This document shows positions 44,855 to 51,777 of a stretch of 64,000 bases of DNA, one piece after another. Below the pieces are notes generated by a model, which was given only the letters and a program-made list of their open reading frames with translations, made no database searches and was not told the origin of the DNA. A program made the position numbers and the translations under genes. This DNA comes from Actinomadura luteofluorescens (GTDB taxonomy: Bacteria > Actinomycetota > Actinomycetes > Streptosporangiales > Streptosporangiaceae): positions 7,812,001 through 7,876,000 of the forward strand of contig NZ_JACCBA010000001.1 of the NCBI RefSeq assembly GCF_013409365.1. Direction: 5' to 3'. Position 1 is the first letter of the stretch. Every line of letters starts with the position of its first letter.

Positions 44855-44890
44855 CCTATGTAATCGTGCACGTGCGAACTTTGCACGTGC
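44855..44890 (-). promoter_or_regulatory. Operator and -10 region of cassette copy 1
   Basis: 44868-44890 is GCACGTGC, seven bases, GCACGTGC, a near-palindrome when the middle (GAA..TTT) is included. It is followed on the minus strand by GATTACATAGGG with a -10-like TACAT. The block is repeated almost exactly at 53780-53815. The operator would cover the -35 region. Confidence 0.7.
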
Positions 44891-45240
44891 CGATATCCCT
44901 CTCACCTCCTCCTGGCGCACGTATCCCGCGACTCCGTGTCGGTTTCCCGCTGATTCGTCTGCTTGTTCGGACCGGCCGGATCGGAGCGGCGTCACTCGGC
45001 GCGTCATTCAAGCGTTCCGATGATGCGGATTTTGCGCCGATATAGGCGGTATGTTCGCTTTGGGGCGGGCGTGTCCCGCCACGTCTCGCAGCCCGGCGGT
45101 GCTCGCGACGGACGCTTTTCACGCCGCCACAGTGTCCCTATTCATCTGCGTTCAGGGTGATCTGGTCGGCCGGTCCAGACGGCCACGGGGTGGCGCGGCC
45201 GTCGAAGCCGCCCCTGCCTCCTCGCCCGAATGCGGAAGCT

Positions 45241-45263
45241 GACGTGCGCAATTTCGCACGTGC
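45241..45263. promoter_or_regulatory. Third copy of the 23-bp operator
   Basis: GACGTGCG, then CAATTT, then CGCACGTGC: 7-bp perfect arms (ACGTGCG and CGCACGT) around CAATTT, with the same length and spacing as the sites at 44868 and 53793. It lies about 170 bp upstream of the anti-sigma-like gene at 45431 and 485 bp from the copy 1 cassette start. Confidence 0.65.
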
Positions 45264-45430
45264 GGAGATCGGACGTGAGACCAGCACTCGTTTTAAAGCC
45301 CTTGCAAGGGCCGGTAGTGCTCCGATCCTTCGTGCTCGAACGACAACAGAGTGTGACGATGTGCGAGCGGAACAAGGGGTGACCCCGTAGATCCGCAACG
45401 TCCACTTCCATCGCGACCCGAGGTGCTCTG

Positions 45431-45856
45431 ATGTCCCTGACCATGCTTCCGGCAGCGCAGCCGGCGCCGCTGTGCTGGCGGCGCTCCTTCCCCGGCGGGC
45501 CCGAACAGGCCCGCAACGCCCGCCGGTTTGTGGGTTGCCTGCTGGACGGCTGCCCCTTCCTCGACGACGTCCTGCTGGCCGCCGACGAACTGGTCGTCAA
45601 CGCGCTGCGGCACTCCAAGTCGGGCCAGGTGGGCGGCTCGTTCACCGTCCAGGTCGTGCGGGACGGCGGCCTGGTCGCGGTGTCGGTCACCGACCAGGGC
45701 GGCCCCGGTGAGCCCGCCGCGCTGGACGCCGCCGAGCTGGCCGAGTCCGGCCGGGGCCTGCGCACCATCTCGCTCACCGCCAGGAGCTGGGGATGGCACG
45801 GCAACGGCGAGGGCCGGACGGTCACCGCCGTGTTCGCGGGGGAGTGGGCCGCGTGA
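45431..45856 (+). CDS. Anti-sigma-factor-like ATP-binding protein (RsbW type)
   Basis: 141 residues from ATG 45431 with GAGG 7 nt upstream. GHKL motifs are an N-box in LAADELVVNALRHS, G1 in VTDQGGPGEPA and G2 in ESGRGLRTI. Single-domain proteins of this type accompany XRE/DUF397 regulators in Streptomyces-like genomes and can act as protein kinases or sequester sigma factors. It shares an operon with the next gene (GTGA overlap) and has the 23-bp operator in its leader region. Confidence 0.87.
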   Translation: MSLTMLPAAQPAPLCWRRSFPGGPEQARNARRFVGCLLDGCPFLDDVLLAADELVVNALRHSKSGQVGGSFTVQVVRDGGLVAVSVTDQGGPGEPAALDAAELAESGRGLRTISLTARSWGWHGNGEGRTVTAVFAGEWAA

Positions 45857-46419
45857 CCGAGCCCGCCTCCTGGACGCACGACCAGGTCCACCTGCGTGTC
45901 CACGCCGCGATGACCGCCGCGATGCGCGCCGACCCCCACTCGATCGACGCCGCGCTTGTCCAGACCGGGAGCCTCGACCCCGCCAGCCGGGCGTTCGTCG
46001 CCCACTCGCGGCGCCTCGTTCTCGCTTGTACCGCCGCGCTGACCTGCGTCCTCGCCTCCCATCGCCCCGGCGAGAGCGCGCACGGCGAACCGGTGTGCCG
46101 CGGCTGCGGGACGCCCGAGTGCCGGACACTGCGCGGCCTCTCCCATGTCCTTGCCGCCTACAGCGTCCGCCCGGCCCTGGTCGACCGCGCCGAGGCGTGG
46201 AGGCGCGCGGACGCGCACTTCTGGCGCGGCGGCCGACCTGTCCCGCTGCTCATCGAAGACTTCTCAGACGGCTTCGTCGCCCGCGCCGCCGACAGCCCCG
46301 GCGACGACGAGGCCCCACTACTGATCATCGACCGCCACACGGGCGCGCTGAGCCGCTGGCCGTCCATGCCCCTCGACGTCCTCGCCGGCGAATACACCCG
46401 CTACCGAGAAGGGCTTTAG
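45853..46419 (+). CDS. Hypothetical protein coupled to the anti-sigma-like gene
   Basis: 188 residues from GTG 45853, overlapping the previous stop. An N-terminal helical part (VHLRVHAAMTAAMRADPHSIDAALV, key VHAAMTAAMRADP) precedes a zinc-knuckle-like CRGCGTPECRTL and a C-terminal strand region LLIEDFSDGFVARAADSP and LLIIDRHTGALSRWPSMPLDVLAGEY. That last motif (display of a value, then W-P-x-x-P) recalls SUKH/Imm35-type immunity domains, by resemblance only. No membrane segment. Role unknown. Confidence 0.75.
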   Translation: MTEPASWTHDQVHLRVHAAMTAAMRADPHSIDAALVQTGSLDPASRAFVAHSRRLVLACTAALTCVLASHRPGESAHGEPVCRGCGTPECRTLRGLSHVLAAYSVRPALVDRAEAWRRADAHFWRGGRPVPLLIEDFSDGFVARAADSPGDDEAPLLIIDRHTGALSRWPSMPLDVLAGEYTRYREGL

Positions 46420-46563
46420 ACGACCTATGCGCAGGATGCGCACTCGACACTTCTACGCGTGTCCGCGACCGCTCTCCGCGCAGCGGTCCGCGATCAGCGG
46501 ATGAAGAGTGGAATGCGGCGTGTGGGTGGCATCGTGCGGCCCATATCTGCCAGCCTTTGCCGT

Positions 46564-48606
46564 ATGTTCAGCCGCAGCGAACTCCGAAGCGAGATGCTCT
46601 TCACCGCCGCGCACCTCCTGTCCGAATTCCATTCGGATGCGGCTGGTGCCGGTGTCCCCTACCGGGAGCTCCACGATCGGGTTCTGGAAACGAACCCCGA
46701 GCTGAAAGGGCACTGGCAGGAGATCGCGGGCGACGCGTGGTATGACACCTCCTACCTCGAACTGCAGTTCGCCAGTATCGGCCTGGTCAAGGCCGGATGG
46801 GTGCACAAGACCCAGCGGAAGTGGTTTCCGACCGGTCTGGGGCGTTCGGCGCTGGCGGCCTGTACTGACCCGGCCTCCCTGTCAGCGGAACTGGATCGGA
46901 TATATGCGTACTGGGAGCGGCACAAGGAGAACTTTCAGACCGCGATGGCGATGGCCGAGGTGCTTCCTGAGGGGCGCTGGGCGTCTGTAACCGACGTCGC
47001 TTCCGAAACCGGACTGGCGACCGCCGCTCTCGTCGGCCTGCTGCTCGGGAGCCGGTCCGAAGGCTGGCACCGGCTCCTCTCCGACGACGGCACGCTGCCG
47101 CGCGAGGCCCACGCCACCGAGTCCGAGCGAGCACTCTGGCTCCGCATGCTGGAAGAGGAAGGCGCAGCAACCCTCATCGGTGGAGGGGCCGATGCACACC
47201 ACCGGATGGGCGCGGCCGAGCTGCGGCTCCTGGTGGTCACGGTCCCGGGCCCGGACGACCGAAACCGCAGGGCATGGCTGGTGCGGTCGTCCGGCCTCAC
47301 GGGCTTGTGGCTCGACGAGGGAGTGTGCTCGCTGCCGGCGGAACGGCTTCGCGACCTGCCGCCGGGTGCTCCACCCGAACAGATCGCCGCGGCGGTCAGG
47401 GACGACTACGCGGAGAAGGGCGCGCAGGACCACGACCGGCTCACCGCGCAGTTCCACGCCTTCCTCAGCCGGATGAAAGAGCGCGACATCGTCGTCACCA
47501 ACGAGGGCAGCCGGATCTACATCGGCGAGATCCAGGGAGGGCCGTCGTTCGTCAGTAGTGTGGGTGAACGCGCGAACCTGCAACGTCCCGTCCGGTGGCA
47601 TCGCCCCGACCGGCCTCTCGACTACTACGAAGACCTCCCCGACGAGTTCTCCGCACTGGTCAGCAACCCGGACGTCGACATAGTCGACCTCACCTCTCTG
47701 CGGGCGGAGTTGGAGAAGCTCCTCGGGGAGCCCGTGGACGTCGTCGAACACGAGATGGTGCTCCACGACGTCAAAGACGCCCTCGCCAAGGAACTCCTGG
47801 TCGAGCGGGAGTGGCTGCAGGAATGCGTCGAGCTGCTGCGCGAACGTCCCCAGCTCATCTTCTACGGACCTCCCGGTACCGGGAAGACGTACCTGGCGCG
47901 GAAACTCGCCAAGCACCTCGTCGGCGGGCGGCCGGAATGCGTCCAGCTCGTGCAGTTCCACCCGGCCTACGCCTACGAGGACTTCTTCGAGGGCTACCGC
48001 CCCAAGAAGGCCGACGACGGCACCGTCTCCTTCGACCTGGTACGCGGACCCTTCCGCCGCCTGGTCAGCGCCGCGCTCTCCCATCCCGGCCGCCCCTACG
48101 TCCTGATCATCGACGAGATCAACCGGGGTAACCTCGCGAAGATCTTCGGTGAGCTGTACTTCCTGCTGGAGTACCGCAAGGAACCGATCAACCTGCTCTA
48201 CGGCTCCGAGGACGGCGAGGGCTTCACGCTCCCGCCCAACGTGATCGTCATCGGCACCATGAACACCGCCGACCGGTCCATCGCCCTCGTGGACGCGGCC
48301 ATGCGCCGCCGCTTCTGGTTCGTCGAACTCCACCCGGACGCAGCGCCCACCCGGGACATGCTGGCGAAGTGGCTCGCTGACAACGGGCTTTCCGACGAAC
48401 CGGCGCGGCTGCTCGCCGAGCTCAACAGCCGCATCGAGGACCGCGACTACCGCATCGGCCCGTCCTACCTGATGCGGGAGAGCGCCGCCACCGAAGCAGG
48501 CCTGGCGCGGATCTGGCGAACCCAGATCCTGCCGCTGCTCGAAGAGCACCACTACGGCGACGGCATCGACGTCCAGGCGAGGTACGGCTTGGACGCGTTG
48601 CGGTGA
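46564..48606 (+). CDS. mcrB: McrB-type GTPase with Mrr_N and ATL-like N-terminal domains
   Basis: 680 residues from ATG 46564. AAA+ GTPase motor in the second half: Walker A GPPGTGKTYLARKL (~432), Walker B LIIDEINRGNLAKIFGELY (~513), and the McrB signature MNTADRSIALVDAAMRRRF (~565). The N-terminus resembles an Mrr_N winged helix (YRELHDRVLETNPELKG, LELQFASIGLVKAGWV). Residues ~130-190 (LPEGRWASVTDVASETGLATAALVGLLLG and GWHRLLSDDGTLP) resemble the DNA-binding part of MGMT/ATL proteins. McrB reads modified DNA and powers McrC cleavage. No Shine-Dalgarno is evident; GTGs upstream lack support. Confidence 0.92.
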   Translation: MFSRSELRSEMLFTAAHLLSEFHSDAAGAGVPYRELHDRVLETNPELKGHWQEIAGDAWYDTSYLELQFASIGLVKAGWVHKTQRKWFPTGLGRSALAACTDPASLSAELDRIYAYWERHKENFQTAMAMAEVLPEGRWASVTDVASETGLATAALVGLLLGSRSEGWHRLLSDDGTLPREAHATESERALWLRMLEEEGAATLIGGGADAHHRMGAAELRLLVVTVPGPDDRNRRAWLVRSSGLTGLWLDEGVCSLPAERLRDLPPGAPPEQIAAAVRDDYAEKGAQDHDRLTAQFHAFLSRMKERDIVVTNEGSRIYIGEIQGGPSFVSSVGERANLQRPVRWHRPDRPLDYYEDLPDEFSALVSNPDVDIVDLTSLRAELEKLLGEPVDVVEHEMVLHDVKDALAKELLVEREWLQECVELLRERPQLIFYGPPGTGKTYLARKLAKHLVGGRPECVQLVQFHPAYAYEDFFEGYRPKKADDGTVSFDLVRGPFRRLVSAALSHPGRPYVLIIDEINRGNLAKIFGELYFLLEYRKEPINLLYGSEDGEGFTLPPNVIVIGTMNTADRSIALVDAAMRRRFWFVELHPDAAPTRDMLAKWLADNGLSDEPARLLAELNSRIEDRDYRIGPSYLMRESAATEAGLARIWRTQILPLLEEHHYGDGIDVQARYGLDALR

Positions 48607-49826
48607 CCGTCGTCCGTCTCCAGGAGAACGCCCCCTGGGCGGAGCACGAACTCACCTCCGGCCAGGCCGCCGCCCTGGCCGCCGCCGAACTGGTGCGGAT
48701 CGCGCCCGGCCCCCGCCCCGGCCTGTGGCGGCTACGCGACAACGGCCTCATCGGAGCCGCCCGGATCGGTCCTCGCCACGACCCCGTCGAGGTCCGCGTC
48801 CGGCCCAAGACGCCCATCGACCGTCTGCTCTTCCTTCTCGGCTACGCGCGGCAACCCCGCGGTTGGCGGCAGAACACGGTGGACGCGGGGGAGCGACCTG
48901 ACTTGGTTCCCGCCCTGGCCCACGCGTTCGCCCGGTCTGCCGAACGGGCGCTGCGCCAGGGCGTCCTGCTCGGCTACCGCGAGCGGGAGGTGGCGCTGCC
49001 GGTCGTCCGCGGGCGCATCCGCATGGTCGACCAGGTGCGGCGGCGCCACGGCCTGCCCCTCCCGGTCGAGGTGCGTTACGACGACTACACCGTCGACATC
49101 GCGGAGAACCAGCTCCTCCTCGCCGCCGCCCACCGGCTCCTGCGCCTTCCGGGCGTACCCGCCGGCACCCGGAAGCTGCTCCGCCACCTGCTGCTGAGAC
49201 TGGACGACGTGACACGACTCGTCCCGGGAAGGCCCCTGCCCGACTGGACGCCGTCCCGCCTTAACACCCGCTACCACACAGCGCTCGGCCTGGCTGGTCT
49301 CGTGCTGCGCGGCGCGTCCTACGAACTCGACGACGGAACCACCGTTCGCGTGGATGGGCTGATGCTGGAGATGTGGCGCGTCTTCGAGGACTTCGTGTGC
49401 GTCGCTCTCGCCGAGGCGCTCCGTCCGTACGGCGGCACGGTGAAACTCCAGGACAAACGCCACCACCTCGACCGCGCCCATCGCGTACGTCTCCAGCCTG
49501 ACCTCGTCCTCAACTCCGCCGACGGGCGCCCCGTGACCGTGGTGGATGCGAAGTACAAGACCGGGAAGACGCCCCAAGAGGACCTCTACCAGGTCCTGGC
49601 CTACTGCACGGCCATGAGACTGCACCGCGCCTACCTGGTGTACGCGGCCAAGACCGAGACGCACACCCACACCATCACCGGCACGGACGACCTGCAGATC
49701 GTAGAAACCGCGCTGGACCTGTCCTCCACCCCTGACGCTCTCTGCACCCAAGTAGCAGCCCTAGCCCACCGAATAGCCTTCGAAGCCGAAACCCTGCCTC
49801 CTGTGAGTTCCTGGCCTAACGGGTGA
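48603..49826 (+). CDS. mcrC: McrC nuclease subunit of type IV restriction system
   Basis: 407 residues from GTG 48603, overlapping mcrB by 4 nt. An N-terminal domain (FLLGYARQPRGW, RGRIRMVDQVRR) precedes a PD-(D/E)xK nuclease with LQPDLVL near 297 and VVDAKYKTGKT near 312, then QVLAYCTAMRLHRAYLVY. McrC joins McrB hexamers and cuts DNA with modified bases, restricting modified phage. The two genes form a complete pair located between the two cassettes. Confidence 0.93.
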   Translation: MTVVRLQENAPWAEHELTSGQAAALAAAELVRIAPGPRPGLWRLRDNGLIGAARIGPRHDPVEVRVRPKTPIDRLLFLLGYARQPRGWRQNTVDAGERPDLVPALAHAFARSAERALRQGVLLGYREREVALPVVRGRIRMVDQVRRRHGLPLPVEVRYDDYTVDIAENQLLLAAAHRLLRLPGVPAGTRKLLRHLLLRLDDVTRLVPGRPLPDWTPSRLNTRYHTALGLAGLVLRGASYELDDGTTVRVDGLMLEMWRVFEDFVCVALAEALRPYGGTVKLQDKRHHLDRAHRVRLQPDLVLNSADGRPVTVVDAKYKTGKTPQEDLYQVLAYCTAMRLHRAYLVYAAKTETHTHTITGTDDLQIVETALDLSSTPDALCTQVAALAHRIAFEAETLPPVSSWPNG

Positions 49827-49912
49827 AGCTCCCATTGGGGATGGGGCTGTGATCCGCAGGGCCTCTCTCGTCAAGAGGCCATCATGGCCGCTTCCGCGGC
49901 TTCGTGGATCAG

Positions 49913-50830
49913 TGAGCCTTTTTCAGCGGCAGTTCGATGTGCGCTGATCACAGCATGATCGCGGACGGTGTGGGCGGTGCCGGACGTCAAGAAACCCCTG
50001 GTAGGACGGTTGGTCTCTCACAACGTCCCGTCCCCACCAGAGGCCTCACATGCTTTTGTACCGTGCTTCGCTGCCGTTGTCGCGCCGGACCCTGGCCTAC
50101 GCCACCGGTGTCGTCCGCCGCCACCGCCAGGCCCTCGGCAGCAGGGGCCGGTGCCTGCCCCCGGGCATGCAGGCTCTGATGACCTTGGTCTACCTGCGCA
50201 AGGGCGAGACCTACGCCGAGCTGGGCGCCGGATTCGGCGTCTCCACCGCCACCGCGTGGCGCTACGTCAACGAGACCGTCGACCTTCTCGCCGCCCGAGC
50301 GCCCAAACTCGGTGCGGCGCTGGCCAGAGCGGTCAAAGCCGGGCTGCCTTACCTGGTGCTGGACGGCACGTTGGTCTCGATCGACAGGGTCGCCGCCGAC
50401 CGGCCCTACTACTCGGGAAAACACCGCCGCCACGGCATGAACCTCCAGGTCATCGCCGCACCGGACGGGACCTTGCTGTGGGTGTCGGGACCGCTGCGCG
50501 GCTCGGTCCACGACCTGACCGCGGCCCGGATCTGGGGCGTCGTCCGGGCACTGGCGGCCACCGGGCTGCTGGTGCTGGCCGACAAGGCCTACCAGGGCGC
50601 CGGCGCGCACATCCTCACGCCCTACAAGGGACGCGACAAGCCCGAACCGCAAAAGGACGCCAACCGTGCACACGCCAAGCTCCGCGGCCCCGGCGAACGC
50701 GCGAATGCCCAGCTCAAGTCATGGCGAATCCTGCGGAAGCTGCGCTGCTGCCCCCACCGCGCCGGACGCCTCGCCAAGGCCATCCACACCCTGCAACTCC
50801 GCGAGACCGCAGCACGCTGAAAAAGGCTCA
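49913..50830 (+). mobile_element. IS5-like insertion sequence, complete
   Basis: 918 bp bounded by perfect 16-bp inverted repeats, TGAGCCTTTTTCAGCG at the left and its complement CGCTGAAAAAGGCTCA at the right. It carries one transposase gene. The element is inserted in a minus-strand family B gene; removing it together with one duplicated C restores the frame exactly (GTG GAT GCA CTG ATC CAC). CTGA occurs at both borders, so the target duplication is between 1 and 4 nt. A degraded relative is at 32624-32800. Confidence 0.93.
50050..50820 (+). CDS. IS5-family transposase (DDE superfamily)
   Basis: 256 residues from ATG 50050. An HTH_Tnp_4-like region (MTLVYLRKGETYAELGAGFGVSTATAWRYV, key parts LRKGETYAELGAGF and STATAWRYV) is followed by a DDE domain with YLVLDGTLV (first Asp), VHDLTAAR region, VLADKAYQG (second Asp) and ERANAQLKSWRIL (Glu). 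All catalytic positions are present, so the element could be active. The small-transposase family is common in Streptomyces and relatives. Confidence 0.92.
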   Translation: MLLYRASLPLSRRTLAYATGVVRRHRQALGSRGRCLPPGMQALMTLVYLRKGETYAELGAGFGVSTATAWRYVNETVDLLAARAPKLGAALARAVKAGLPYLVLDGTLVSIDRVAADRPYYSGKHRRHGMNLQVIAAPDGTLLWVSGPLRGSVHDLTAARIWGVVRALAATGLLVLADKAYQGAGAHILTPYKGRDKPEPQKDANRAHAKLRGPGERANAQLKSWRILRKLRCCPHRAGRLAKAIHTLQLRETAAR

Positions 50831-51300
50831 GTGCATCCACCCCGGCGCCATCGAGGTCGGCCTCGATCACAAGGGAGAACAGCAGCAATTGCTGGATGCC
50901 GGCGACTTCTTCTCGGTTCTCGCTGGTGATGGGAGGTTCCTTGAGCGAATCATCGCTGAGGAGGAAACGGATGATGTTCTCTGCCAGGCGTGGGTTGAGT
51001 TCGCTAGCGTCTTCGTCGAGCTTTATCCGTTGGTAGGCGACGTACTGGATAACGTCCTTCAATGAGTTGGAGGACGAGAACTTTCTGCGTACCATCGTGC
51101 CTAGCGAGAAGGCCAGCAATGTGGAGAAACCTTGACTGCTATTGCCTTCCGTAAGAAGTTCGGTGGCGCATGCTTCCCACTCTTCGTCTGAGCCTAGTAT
51201 CAGTGCCCGCAAGGCTCGCTTATGTGACTCGGTGATTGCCGGCTCGAATTCACCTGTCATTACGAAATCCGTTTTGTGTCAACGTCGGGTGGCCCTCCGG

Positions 51301-51756
51301 TCAGTTGTCGCGAGAGATCCAGTCGTCTGCGGTCTCTCTCACCGTCGCCATGAAGGAATCGAGTTCGGCCTCGCCGAAATCTTCGTCGGCGACCAGGCCT
51401 CCGAGCACTATGATCTGTGCTCCGAAGAAGATCTTCCTGTCGATGTCGTCTATATCGCCTCTACCGAGAGAATGGCGGATCAACCTCTCCGCGACCACGG
51501 GGTCTAGATTCTCCGCGGTGGCCGGAGTTCTGGAACGCAGGTCTGCGACGAATTTGGTGACCTCCTGGTCGCTCGCCGTCTCCTCTCCTCGGATGAAGCG
51601 TCGACCAATGGCCTCAAAAACTCCGGCGGCGATGAGAGCGGAGTATTCGTAACCCACCTCCTCGGGCGTCAGTTCTTCGAAGAGGCGGTTGTGGTCTTCG
51701 ATTCTCCCGGCCAGTTGGGCGTGAAGGGTCGCTGCTTGCTTATCTGTGACAGCCAT
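51301..51756 (-). CDS. Small helical protein, cassette family A (copy 2)
   Basis: 151 residues from ATG 51756 with GAGGGAGCC upstream, 21 nt after the large-protein stop. TDKQAATLHAQLAGRIEDHNRLF is nearly the same as the start of the 40843 protein; YSALIAAGVFEAIGRRFIRG, KFVADLRSRTPATAENLDPVVAERLIRHSLGRG (key parts KFVADLR, VVAERLIRHSLGRG), AQIIVLGGLVADEDF and ELDSFMATVRETADDW follow the family. Function unknown. Confidence 0.74.
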   Translation of the reverse strand: MAVTDKQAATLHAQLAGRIEDHNRLFEELTPEEVGYEYSALIAAGVFEAIGRRFIRGEETASDQEVTKFVADLRSRTPATAENLDPVVAERLIRHSLGRGDIDDIDRKIFFGAQIIVLGGLVADEDFGEAELDSFMATVRETADDWISRDN

Positions 51757-51777
51757 CCGTGGCTCCCTCGGTTCGAA

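Larger units (their letters stand above)
44756..45430. other. Long divergent promoter region
   Basis: 675 bp between the copy 1 cassette and the anti-sigma-like operon. It holds the two operators listed. No credible gene: open frames on the minus strand here are 5' extensions of the cassette frame without a Shine-Dalgarno. Confidence 0.55.
49871..51260 (-). pseudogene. Family B helical protein gene (cassette copy 2) split by the IS
   Basis: From ATG 51260 the frame codes 143 residues up to GAGVDA at 50832, where the IS begins. Beyond the IS it resumes with LIHEAAEAAMMAS and a stop at 49871. The joined product has about 156 residues. LLAFSLGTMVRRKF, NPRLAENIIRFLL, LQLLLFSLVIEADLDGAGVD line up with AFEVAVRRKF, NPLVAEDMVRRAV and LYLVAEMDLDRAGLE of the B gene at 41927. 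No other lesion is seen, so the insertion is recent. Confidence 0.87.

Noticed and set aside
44756..45007. 84-codon 5' extension of the copy 1 large protein
   Set aside because: The operator and -10 lie inside the extension, and the copy 2 counterpart begins at the conserved GTG 53670.
50831..51260. Frame continuing from the family B gene into the IS (212 codons)
   Set aside because: The last ~70 codons are antisense to the transposase. The true C-terminus is on the other side of the IS.
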